Positions 17,955 through 25,749 of a stretch of 64,000 nt of DNA are shown here, piece by piece. The stretch covers positions 3,598,060 to 3,662,059 of the forward strand of contig CP048685.1 in assembly GCA_015698285.1 (NCBI GenBank), written 5' to 3'. This DNA comes from Candidatus Nitronauta litoralis (lineage in GTDB: Bacteria; Nitrospinota; Nitrospinia; Nitrospinales; Nitrospinaceae). Position numbers and translations under genes: made by a program. Position 1 is the first letter of the stretch; the number at the start of each line of letters is the position of its first letter. Under the pieces are notes generated by a model. It did no database searches, was not told where the DNA came from, and worked only from the letters and a program-made list of their open reading frames with translations.

Positions 17955-18030
17955 GCGGGGGTAACTCAGTTGGTAGAGTGTCAGCTTCCCAAGCTGAAGG
18001 TCGCGGGTTCGAATCCCGTCCTCCGCTCCA
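17955..18030 (+). tRNA. tRNA-Gly (anticodon CCC)
   Basis: A complete cloverleaf of 76 bases with an encoded CCA end. The acceptor stem GCGGGGG pairs with CCTCCGC with one G-U. The D-arm contains AGTTGGTAGA, the anticodon stem is TCAGC/GCTGA with loop TTCCCAA, and the T-loop is TTCGAAT. Anticodon CCC reads GGG glycine codons. Confidence 0.95.
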
Positions 18031-18051
18031 AAACCTTAAAAGAACAGAGCC

Positions 18052-18333
18052 ATGCGTCTAACAAATGAAATGATCGAACGAATGTCCAAAAAAGCCACCA
18101 AAGCTCTTCTGGATGGCGGACAGGTGATTTGGGAAGATACTCCAGAAAAACTGGAAGGCATTATCAACCACGTCATCACCCAGGATTTAATGGTCGAAGA
18201 CTTGCTAAATGACGAAGTGAAAACTTTACTTGAATCCCGAACAAAAGATTACGAACGGGATATGATGGATTTTAGTCGTGTCTTCCAAATGGTAAAACAA
18301 AAACTGGTACGTGAAAGGGGTCTTATTTTATAA
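18052..18333 (+). CDS. DUF507 family protein, copy 1
   Basis: This 93-residue, all-helical, charged cytosolic protein matches the DUF507 pattern: MRLTNEMIERMSKKATKALL at the start, then a central helix (ITQDLMVEDLLNDEVKTLLE) and DYERDMMDFSRVFQMVKQKL near the end. The function of DUF507 is unknown. A second copy starts 3 bases after its stop. It begins 21 bases after tRNA-Gly. Confidence 0.85.
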   Translation: MRLTNEMIERMSKKATKALLDGGQVIWEDTPEKLEGIINHVITQDLMVEDLLNDEVKTLLESRTKDYERDMMDFSRVFQMVKQKLVRERGLIL

Positions 18334-18336
18334 GCT

Positions 18337-18612
18337 ATGAAAATAAGTCGGGAAAAAGTAAATCATATAAGCAGTCTAATCGTCAAAGACCTCGCCAAAC
18401 GGGAAGAATTTGACTACAAATGCGACCTCAATGAGGTCCGTTTGGAAATAGCTAAAGTAATGTTGGATGAATTGAAAACCGATGAGTTGTGCGACCAGGA
18501 AGCCAGGAAAACTGTCGCCTCCTACGCCAACAGTCCTCGCGAAGGATCTCCTGAATGGGATGTTCTTTACCACAAGCACTACGAGGAACAACTCACCAAA
18601 CACGGAATGTAA
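18337..18612 (+). CDS. DUF507 family protein, copy 2
   Basis: This 91-residue protein has the same DUF507 architecture, opening with MKISREKVNHISSLIVKDLA. Its C-terminal end (SPEWDVLYHKHYEEQLTKHG) is characteristic of one DUF507 subgroup. It is probably cotranscribed with copy 1. The sequences have diverged strongly, so the duplication is old and the pair may form a heteromer. The stop is 4 bases from the convergent larC stop. Confidence 0.82.
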   Translation: MKISREKVNHISSLIVKDLAKREEFDYKCDLNEVRLEIAKVMLDELKTDELCDQEARKTVASYANSPREGSPEWDVLYHKHYEEQLTKHGM

Positions 18613-18616
18613 TTCT

Positions 18617-19801
18617 CTACCCGTTCCCCTGGTCCTCAGCAAGCTTTTGTGCTATTCGGAAAACTTCTTTCACGGGTAGCTTGAGCTTCGCCCCTGCCTT
18701 CTTGCAATCCTCATATTCTGGAGAAGCCTGCACTCTCTCACCCTCCAGAAAACCAAGTTTGACTTTCACAGGACATCCCTGAATTTTTACTGTGATCCAT
18801 TCGCGGGCCAGAGTTTCCCGGGCCACCTCCCACCACCGAATACCAAAACTTGTCGTCTCAGTTAAAATCGCTTTTGCCAATTTATCCTTTAGCTCAAGGT
18901 CACAAAGGATCGAGAGTTTGGTTCCAGGTCGACCTTTCTTCATGGTGACAGGATTTAAAAACACATCCCTGGCCCCCAACTTCAGTAAATACTGCATCAC
19001 AGAATCATATAGCTCAGGGTTCATGTCGTCTATATTGGTTTCAATCATGCAGAGTGTCTGTTCCTCTTTTCCTTCTGTTTCCCCTGTCAGGATTCTCAAA
19101 AAATTGGGGATCTCTTTTAAAACCTTCGAACCCGCCCCGTAGCCGCTATCCCCTAGCGCCATGGCAGGAATAGGACCAAAGGTTTTGGCGTAATATTTCA
19201 AAATGGCAGCTCCGGTCGGGGTGACCAGTTCTGTTTTCACCCCACTGCTGAAACAAGGCACTCCCTTTAAAATTTCCAAAGTGGCCGGGGCTGGCACTGG
19301 CAGCATTCCATGTTCACAGTGCACAGTTCCCTCTCCAGTATTTAGAGACGAGGCGGACACCTGATCGAACTGCAACGACTCCATGGCAATGACACTGCCT
19401 ACTATATCGACAATGGAATCAACAGCCCCCACTTCATGAAAATGTATTTTATTAAGAGTGGTGCGGTGGACCGTTGCCTCGGCTTTCCCTAAAATCTGAA
19501 ATATTTTTATGGCCTGGTTTTTTACTGACGGTGTTAAGGGGGAATCCTCAATCATCTTTTTTATATCGACGAAGGTGCGATGCGGGTGATGATGCTTGTG
19601 CTTTCCAGTTTGAGCAACAATCACCTGGGTTGCCCCAAACCCGCCACGTTTTACCTTCTTTGCAGAAATTTCATAGCCCTTCAGCTTGAGCTTCTTCAAC
19701 TCCTTCTGAATATCAACGAGAGGCACACCAAGGTCGACCAAAGCGCCCAGGATCATATCCCCGCTTATCCCCGAATGACAATCAAAGTGAGCTAGTTTCA
19801 T
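18617..19801 (-). CDS. larC: Nickel-pincer cofactor biosynthesis protein LarC (DUF111)
   Basis: LarC inserts nickel into the pincer nucleotide cofactor first found in lactate racemase. The 394-residue protein starts with the family signature HFDCHSGISGDMILGALVDLG. It has a histidine-rich metal region (KHKHHHPHRTF), NKIHFHEVGAVDSIVDIVG, ELVTPTGAAILKYYA and a full C-terminal domain with IETNIDDMNPELYDSVM. LarC is often made by programmed frameshifting, but here it is one uninterrupted frame. larB is at 31405; larA and larE are not in the window. Confidence 0.94.
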   Translation of the reverse strand: MKLAHFDCHSGISGDMILGALVDLGVPLVDIQKELKKLKLKGYEISAKKVKRGGFGATQVIVAQTGKHKHHHPHRTFVDIKKMIEDSPLTPSVKNQAIKIFQILGKAEATVHRTTLNKIHFHEVGAVDSIVDIVGSVIAMESLQFDQVSASSLNTGEGTVHCEHGMLPVPAPATLEILKGVPCFSSGVKTELVTPTGAAILKYYAKTFGPIPAMALGDSGYGAGSKVLKEIPNFLRILTGETEGKEEQTLCMIETNIDDMNPELYDSVMQYLLKLGARDVFLNPVTMKKGRPGTKLSILCDLELKDKLAKAILTETTSFGIRWWEVARETLAREWITVKIQGCPVKVKLGFLEGERVQASPEYEDCKKAGAKLKLPVKEVFRIAQKLAEDQGNG

Positions 19802-19860
19802 TTTTTGGTTTAGTTTGATTTATGTCTGGATATTGTAGCAGGTGAGAAAAGAACAAAGGC

Positions 19861-20436
19861 TTAAATCGAAATCACCGGTGTCGCCTGTGGACTTGCCTGT
19901 GCTTTATGAGCGGTATGCGGGACCACGGTCTGAAAAATCGGAATATCCTTGTTTCGCGGGTTGGGTTTTAAATAGACAAACAAACAGACGATTTCCTGTT
20001 GAGCAGGACTGTAGCCTGTCCGATACACCATCCCCTTTCCAAGCGACACGGAAAAGTTTACGAACACCTTCATATCTGATCCAGAATCCAATTGGCCTAG
20101 GTGTGACTGCATCCCATATGTATTAAAGGCTTTCTCCAGTCCGGACGCTACCAAAGCGGAATCGAGCGTCGAATGCACCGGAACTTCCGGGGCAGGCATG
20201 GGATGTTTCTTTTGTTGATTTTTGCTGGCCCCGGCATAAGCGATGTTCGATTCCTTGTGCTTTTCATCGTGGACCAGGGCATTGACCCGGGCTTGCTGAA
20301 ACATTGGGTTGGACGCGAGTTCGCCTTCGGTAGCGTGTTTTTTAGAGTGGGCATCAGGGCCGGTTTCCGAGCTTACCGGGTTTTGAAGGGCGCGGTGAAT
20401 TTCCTGGAAGGTCCAGTTGGTGCGGGCGTAGGCCAT
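19861..20436 (-). CDS. Hypothetical protein downstream of a BFD-type gene
   Basis: This 191-residue, soluble protein has no recognised family. The N-terminal half is helical and polar; the C-terminal half has strands (MKVFVNFSVSLGKGMVYRTG, EIVCLFVYLKP). The start at 20436 follows a strong GGGGGAGG site and comes 13 bases after the stop of the [2Fe-2S] gene, so the two are an operon. The frame is open further upstream inside that gene but lacks a start signal there. Confidence 0.7.
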   Translation of the reverse strand: MAYARTNWTFQEIHRALQNPVSSETGPDAHSKKHATEGELASNPMFQQARVNALVHDEKHKESNIAYAGASKNQQKKHPMPAPEVPVHSTLDSALVASGLEKAFNTYGMQSHLGQLDSGSDMKVFVNFSVSLGKGMVYRTGYSPAQQEIVCLFVYLKPNPRNKDIPIFQTVVPHTAHKAQASPQATPVISI

Positions 20437-20449
20437 GGCCTCCCCCTGA

Positions 20450-20743
20450 TCAGGTACGGGAAAATAGTTTACTGAAAAACCCTTTTTTCTTTTCTTCCGG
20501 CGGTTTATTTTCAGCGAACGTCCCTCGCTTGTGATGCTCATCGAGAAACAGTTCCAAAAGCATATGACAAGACTGGCACCCACCGCCCGCTCCGCAGGCT
20601 TCTGTAATCCCTTCAATACTATCCAGGTTTTTGGAACGGATGTGGGCTTTAATAGTGGTGTCTGTGACCTGGAAACACTGGCAGATATACTCACCCTCTA
20701 CAGGCTCTGCGTTTTTATTCTCGCTGGAGTTCGTCTCTGCCAT
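20450..20743 (-). CDS. BFD-like [2Fe-2S]-binding protein
   Basis: This 97-residue protein has four cysteines in the bacterioferritin-associated-ferredoxin/NifU-middle pattern: CQCF near residue 21 and CGAGGGCQSC near 50. It is longer than Bfd because of acidic N-terminal and lysine-rich C-terminal extensions. Such proteins carry a [2Fe-2S] cluster and serve in iron release or as electron-transfer partners. No bacterioferritin gene is nearby. It lies directly downstream of tRNA-Met. Confidence 0.85.
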   Translation of the reverse strand: MAETNSSENKNAEPVEGEYICQCFQVTDTTIKAHIRSKNLDSIEGITEACGAGGGCQSCHMLLELFLDEHHKRGTFAENKPPEEKKKGFFSKLFSRT

Positions 20744-20789
20744 TGTTTGAAATTTAAAAACGAAGACTATTAAAAAGAGAGGAAAGGAG

Positions 20790-20863
20790 TGGCGGTGCAG
20801 GGACTTGAACCCCGGACACTACGGATATGAACCGTATGCTCTAACCAGCTGAGCTACACCGCC
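20790..20863 (-). tRNA. tRNA-Met (anticodon CAT)
   Basis: A complete 74-base cloverleaf without encoded CCA. The acceptor GGCGGTG/CACCGCC pairs perfectly. The anticodon stem is TACGG/CCGTA with loop TTCATAT. The acceptor begins with a G-C pair, so it is not a typical initiator. It is probably elongator Met; Ile2, whose CAT anticodon is lysidine-modified, cannot be fully excluded. Confidence 0.92.
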
Positions 20864-20956
20864 AATAAACCCTACTGAAAATGACGCTAAATCCTCGAAA
20901 CCATAGACTTTAACCCAAACCGGATTTAAGTGTCAATTGACTATTTTACCAGATAG

Positions 20957-22348
20957 CTACCTTTGGTAATGATTTTTCCAGCGGATCGCATCCAGCATGA
21001 ATTTTCTCCGGTCCATCTCCACGCCGGCAGCAAAAATCTGCATCAGGGGAGCAGGAAACTTCTTGTTGGAGGGAAAACACTCAAACTGTCCGTCAGCCAA
21101 CCTGTAAATATTGTGAAAATACCGGTACTGGGCAGAAATTCCAATAAAATCCCAGTTCGCCTCATCATTGATTAATCCAACCAGCTCGGAGCTTGCAATA
21201 CCCTCGTATAAATTGATCCGGCCGACACGATCTTCCACCCATTCAAGATTTTCTTTCCGAAAATCCAGGCTCCAGATAACCGATTCCTTTTCTCCAAAAA
21301 CCTCCAACTGATAAACTACCTGCCATTCAGCGTATATGGAATAAAGCTTACATTCCTTGAGAGCCCCAATAAACTCATCTTCAACAAAGTTTCTGATCGT
21401 TGCCCATTCTTCTTCCTGTTTTTCCGGTTCAACAGTCAATGTCTTGATTCGGGGAACTTCCGCTACCGGCTTGAACTCTATGCGGTATTCATCATTTTCC
21501 CTCATTTTCACAAAACTGGAATGCTGGCGATGGATCTCTACGCCCTGTGCGGTCACCTCTGCCATATCTCCCGGGAAAAAGGTACTGGTGTTAATTTCCG
21601 GAGCAAAGGACTTTAAATCACTGATGAACTGTTCCTGTGTTGTGGGAAAGGAATACTGGTTCAAAAAATCGTATTCATCACGATAACGAAACCCGGCAGA
21701 ACCGGGAACGCTCCATTCCGGCTGGACTGCTTTCACAACACGAAGAAATGAACTGTATTCTTCAAAGGGAAGGCTGAGTGGTTGGTGAAAAGAGAAGTTC
21801 CCCTCCAGCAACGGGAGAAACCGGTTGTGCGCAAAGTTAATCCGTGGATAAAGGTCTTTCAAATAGTTCACGATATCCGGAGTGACAATCGTGTCGACCT
21901 GATTCCAGACTGTCACCTCACCATCGTGAACCAGCAAACCATGTTCCGGGAAATAATCCTGCTCATTCATCGACGGTGTGGGTGTCAGGGTCAAGTCACC
22001 CACTGTGATTGGTTCGAAATCCCGTACCGGGGTGATATTTTTTAGACCTACCTCCTCCAGGACCTCCAGAAGAATTTCATCCTGGGGTGCCAGCACAACC
22101 GTATCCGGCGAACAAAATGATTTGTAGGTGGCCAGATAGGCCAGCGAGCGAATATCGAAATGATCCTGATGGCGATGCGAAATATTCAGGACATCCACCT
22201 TGGGTATTTTCTCAATATTCAGGTCAATGGCAGGACAATGCACATTGATTTCTTCCCACAAATATCCAAATAATATGGGATCCGTGATCACCTTGGTGTT
22301 TTTCGATTCAAACAGGATGCAAGCGTGTGCAACTAGCGTGACATTCAT
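20957..22348 (-). CDS. Metallo-beta-lactamase-fold hydrolase, two-domain
   Basis: This 463-residue protein has an N-terminal metal-dependent hydrolase domain (1-290) with the zinc motif HRHQDHFD at residues 58-65 and a C-terminal domain (about 300-463) that I do not recognise. The layout recalls UlaG-like and sialic-acid-hydroxylase-like MBL proteins. The start at 22348 is chosen over one 18 bases upstream because an AGGA lies at the right distance. The substrate is unknown. Confidence 0.82.
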   Translation of the reverse strand: MNVTLVAHACILFESKNTKVITDPILFGYLWEEINVHCPAIDLNIEKIPKVDVLNISHRHQDHFDIRSLAYLATYKSFCSPDTVVLAPQDEILLEVLEEVGLKNITPVRDFEPITVGDLTLTPTPSMNEQDYFPEHGLLVHDGEVTVWNQVDTIVTPDIVNYLKDLYPRINFAHNRFLPLLEGNFSFHQPLSLPFEEYSSFLRVVKAVQPEWSVPGSAGFRYRDEYDFLNQYSFPTTQEQFISDLKSFAPEINTSTFFPGDMAEVTAQGVEIHRQHSSFVKMRENDEYRIEFKPVAEVPRIKTLTVEPEKQEEEWATIRNFVEDEFIGALKECKLYSIYAEWQVVYQLEVFGEKESVIWSLDFRKENLEWVEDRVGRINLYEGIASSELVGLINDEANWDFIGISAQYRYFHNIYRLADGQFECFPSNKKFPAPLMQIFAAGVEMDRRKFMLDAIRWKNHYQR

Positions 22349-22495
22349 AAAACGGGTCCTGCCCAATGGGTTTTGAAAGTTGGCTAGGATACCTTAAACC
22401 CGACTTCCCCTCAAGCCGTGTCTTATAAGAGTTGACAATACAGACCGGCTTGCAGAAAATACGGGAAACTTTAAACTTCTTATTGGATTGATAAT

Positions 22496-23035
22496 ATGGA
22501 TTCGACCACAGCTCGTTTTGAAGAAGGCCAACCTTGTCCTATTAAAGTAGAGGGATCAGGAGGAGGACTTTCCTTTTCCCCTGCAGGTGACATGCTTTTG
22601 CTGGGTGCTGTACCCAGTCCCTCCCAGGCACAAATTGATGCATGGGCCGGTAAATGGCGGGCCAAACTCTATGAAGAATCTGAATTCCCCTCTATACCGA
22701 TATTTGCAGTCGGGAGCGAAGATTGGATTCTCGAAGCCCCATGCAATCCATCTGCATTAGAAAGGGAGGCCCCTGGATTTTGCGAAGCCCTGTTTTCCAA
22801 AGACGAGGCGGTTATGGTCGCTATTCTGGTCGACTCAGATTCCAATATTATAAAAAAAATCACTTACGTTCCCTTGGAGGAACTATTTATAGAGCGTATG
22901 GTAATGTCCTGGAATCCATTCCGGTTTGAAGCAAATGATTATAATAAGTCATTCAGTCCGGAAGAATTTGCAGGTCGTATTCAGGAAATATTCAAGATGA
23001 AACACTCTAAAGAATTATGGTCAACATCCTGGTAA
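22496..23035 (+). CDS. Hypothetical protein
   Basis: This 179-residue, acidic, soluble protein has a hydrophobic strand near residue 110 (EAVMVAILVDSDSNIIKKITYVP) and no signal peptide. It is divergent from the MBL gene. No family is recognised; the composition and length support a real gene. Confidence 0.65.
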   Translation: MDSTTARFEEGQPCPIKVEGSGGGLSFSPAGDMLLLGAVPSPSQAQIDAWAGKWRAKLYEESEFPSIPIFAVGSEDWILEAPCNPSALEREAPGFCEALFSKDEAVMVAILVDSDSNIIKKITYVPLEELFIERMVMSWNPFRFEANDYNKSFSPEEFAGRIQEIFKMKHSKELWSTSW

Positions 23036-23096
23036 AATCAAACTAAACAAAATTATCCGAAGCCCTTTTGTAATCTGCTAATTCCACAAAAGCCTT

Positions 23097-23411
23097 CTAT
23101 CCCATCTCTACCATTTGTGAGACCTTTATAGTACCCTCTACACCCAAAAACGGGTCGGTTTTGGCAATCTCTACTGCACCCTCAATGCTATCAGCTTTAA
23201 CTATGGCAAAACCTTTCATGGACATTGGATCGTTGTCAGCCTGAACACCTTCTCCGGTGACAACATATGGGTTCATTAACGGGGTTCCCGGGTTGACCAC
23301 CCTATCCCCCAGCCCTTCCACCCAGGCTTTCCAATTATCCATATGGGCCATACCCTCCTCTTTGGAAGCAGGCTGTCTCCCCCCGTGGTAAGCGATCAGA
23401 TATTGTGGCAT
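23097..23411 (-). CDS. YCII-related (YciI-like) domain protein
   Basis: This 104-residue protein has the YCII fold signature: MPQYLIAYHGGRQP at the start, HMDNWKAWVEGLGDRVVNPG, then GFAIVKADSIEGAVEIAKTDPF. Family members are small dimeric proteins related to dye-peroxidase/muconolactone folds with a possible His/Asp active site, but specific reactions are mostly unknown. AGGTGG lies just upstream of the ATG at 23411; an upstream in-frame start is not supported. Confidence 0.88.
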   Translation of the reverse strand: MPQYLIAYHGGRQPASKEEGMAHMDNWKAWVEGLGDRVVNPGTPLMNPYVVTGEGVQADNDPMSMKGFAIVKADSIEGAVEIAKTDPFLGVEGTIKVSQMVEMG

Positions 23412-23503
23412 TGTTCCACCTAAAAACATTTTAATATAAAACCTGCCAATACATGGATCAGGTACGTTGAGCTGAACATCCTGGACACGATGCCCGAAAC
23501 GGG

Positions 23504-24703
23504 TCACGCATACTCTTCATCATCATCAATGATTTCTTCTTCGTCTTCCTCTTCCTCTTCTTCGATATCCTCGAATTCCTCTTCCTCTTCCTCCTCTACT
23601 TCCTCCACTTCCTCCTCGCGTTCAAGAACCGGGTATTCCAGTTTCTCCAAAAACTCAGACTCTGCCAAATATTCCAGCCCTTCCTCATCATAATCATTTC
23701 CTTCCAGGTACAGACGGGTCAGGTTCGTCATATTCTCTGACTCTGCAATCAATTTAAGAGCCTCATTGCTAAGCCCGTTATTCTCTACCATCAGAATTTC
23801 CAGATTCTGCATGTTTTCCGAATTGACGATATGAGCAATTCCTTCGTCCCCTATTGAGTTACGATCCAGTGATAGCAGAGTTATATTGTTTAGTTGACTG
23901 GAAGACGTGATCGCTTCAATTCCTTTTGCAGTAAGTCGATTCAGCTCTAAATAAATTTTCTGAATGTCTTTCAGTTCCTCCCGGTTTGCAATGACCGAGA
24001 TTTCAAAATCATTCAGGTCCAGTTTACTGAGATCAAGCACCTCGCTTCCCTCAGTAACTCGGTTCAGTACCCGATTAATAATCAAGAATTCCTGAATAGC
24101 CTGATGTCCCTTTTCTGTCAGTTGATTGTCCGAAAGAACCAGGGTTTGCAATTTAGGAAAATGCCGTGATTTCACAAACTCAAGAATTCCTTCATCGGTG
24201 ATCCCCGCCTTTTTGACTTCAAGGATTTCAAGGTTTCCCATGTTGTGGGCTTCGCCCAGGGCGCGTAAACCTTCATCCCCTATTTTATTGTCGGATAAAA
24301 TCAGGCTGGTCAATTCAGTCAGGGTTTCAGATTGGGCTATGTGACGGGCGCCTTCGGGACCAACCCCGTTTAGCCCAAGTCGTAGAGACTTTAACTGGGT
24401 CAGATTTGGAGAATTCGCGATATGCCGGCATCCCTCATCACCCAGTTTATTTCGGTAGAGTTTTAAATATTGCAGATTTCCCAATGTAGGAGAACCGGCC
24501 AGAAATTCCGCCGCCACTGAAGTCAACTTTTGCCCGGTTAAAATGAGCCGACGAAGCTGACGAACGGACTTGGATCCGGAAAGGGCTGCCACCCCGGAAT
24601 CACCAAGCTTGGTGAAAGTGAAATCGAGAACCTGGTAGTCCCGACTTAGTTTGAATCCGTTTCGAATGATCCCTTCGATATTGTAAAACTTGGTAACTGC
24701 CAT
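23504..24703 (-). CDS. Leucine-rich-repeat protein with acidic tail
   Basis: This 399-residue protein has about 13 LRRs of the ribonuclease-inhibitor type from residue 20 to 355 (for example LTSLILSDNKIGDEGLRAL and ITLLSLDRNSIGDEGIAHI). The last 35 residues are almost pure Glu/Asp. There is no signal peptide, so it is probably a cytosolic protein-binding scaffold. The tail DNA is a GAA/GAG-rich tract (about 23510-23625) that could vary in length. It resembles the LRR genes at 19 and 53010. Confidence 0.9.
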   Translation of the reverse strand: MAVTKFYNIEGIIRNGFKLSRDYQVLDFTFTKLGDSGVAALSGSKSVRQLRRLILTGQKLTSVAAEFLAGSPTLGNLQYLKLYRNKLGDEGCRHIANSPNLTQLKSLRLGLNGVGPEGARHIAQSETLTELTSLILSDNKIGDEGLRALGEAHNMGNLEILEVKKAGITDEGILEFVKSRHFPKLQTLVLSDNQLTEKGHQAIQEFLIINRVLNRVTEGSEVLDLSKLDLNDFEISVIANREELKDIQKIYLELNRLTAKGIEAITSSSQLNNITLLSLDRNSIGDEGIAHIVNSENMQNLEILMVENNGLSNEALKLIAESENMTNLTRLYLEGNDYDEEGLEYLAESEFLEKLEYPVLEREEEVEEVEEEEEEEFEDIEEEEEEDEEEIIDDDEEYA

Positions 24704-24728
24704 TTAAAAAAATCCTTTTATCCCGGGT

Positions 24729-25502
24729 TCAGTTTCGGTAAACACTATCCAGAAATTTTTTAAGAGTATGAAAGTAGAGATTACCCTGAGCATACATAAT
24801 GTCGTTATGCCCCACTCCTTCAAGAATTTCCAGGTGCTTGTTCTTAGACCCTGCATTTCGAAAATTCAATTCCGCTTCATGCGACTGGATCAGGAAATCT
24901 TCCTCTCCGTGCATGATCAATATCGGACAACTTACTTTCTTTATTTTTTTTGAATTATTGAACAAGGCATCTTCTTCCGGAGTAGTGGTATTGATTCTCA
25001 ATCCTCTCCGCTCAACAAGGGGAATAGGGTCCGCATACCCACTTTCGACTATGCAGGAAGAAATTTCCGGATACCGGGAACACAGTTCAATGGCCGAGGC
25101 ACTTCCCAGAGACCGTCCCATAACAGAGACCTTTTCCCTCAGATGACTTTCCTTCAACAAATATTCATAAATTGTCCTGCTATCTTCCAATGCAGCCCGC
25201 AATGTGGGAAATCCCCCACTTTTTCCATATCCCCTGTATTCGCACATAAAAAAATCGCAACCCATATCCCAGAAAGCCGGAGCCAGATCGTCATAGTCTG
25301 AAACAATCTCCCCATTGCCATGGAAGTAGAGCAGGCTGAACATTGCTTCTTCCGGCGAGGGGTGCTTACGGACATGGACCGAAACACCATCCTCCACAGA
25401 AATATATATTTCTTCTTTAGTGGGCGATGTGGGCCTGGAATCAGGCCTTGGAAAAAATAAATTCCGGTTAAATTCTGCAGAATCGAAAATTGAGTCTGTC
25501 AT
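24729..25502 (-). CDS. Alpha/beta hydrolase
   Basis: This 257-residue soluble serine hydrolase belongs to the alpha/beta superfamily (lysophospholipase/BEM46-like). The oxyanion segment is YFHGNGEIVSDY, the nucleophile elbow is MGRSLGSASA, the acid is in MHGEEDFLI and the histidine in GVGHNDIMY. No signal peptide is present. It lies 25 bases downstream of nothing on its strand but 25 bases upstream of the LRR start, so the two may be cotranscribed. The substrate is unknown. Confidence 0.9.
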   Translation of the reverse strand: MTDSIFDSAEFNRNLFFPRPDSRPTSPTKEEIYISVEDGVSVHVRKHPSPEEAMFSLLYFHGNGEIVSDYDDLAPAFWDMGCDFFMCEYRGYGKSGGFPTLRAALEDSRTIYEYLLKESHLREKVSVMGRSLGSASAIELCSRYPEISSCIVESGYADPIPLVERRGLRINTTTPEEDALFNNSKKIKKVSCPILIMHGEEDFLIQSHEAELNFRNAGSKNKHLEILEGVGHNDIMYAQGNLYFHTLKKFLDSVYRN

Positions 25503-25749
25503 ATAGTTTTTTTATCTGAGAAGCCCGGATGGTGAAAAAGGGCCACTCTATTGTTTTTACAAGACTTTTGAATTTTCGTGAATTTATCGTTCGTTTCAAA
25601 GTAATTGAATTTTACCGGCTTTCATGGGAAAATCCTCAACCGTTCCCCCTAGTGGGGCAACATCCCCCTTTGCCCATTTTAGACCTTTTGTCATACAACT
25701 TTGGCAAGAGGACACTATAACATCTTTTAAAGTTTATAAGGAGAGGTCA

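Noticed and set aside
17955-20863. tRNA genes as integration sites of a genomic island.
   Set aside because: No integrase, direct repeat or composition shift was seen around either tRNA; neighbours are ordinary chromosomal genes.
23510-23640. Short repeated units resembling a CRISPR-like or satellite array.
   Set aside because: The repeats are GAA/GAG codons of the acidic tail of the LRR gene, without spacers of constant size.
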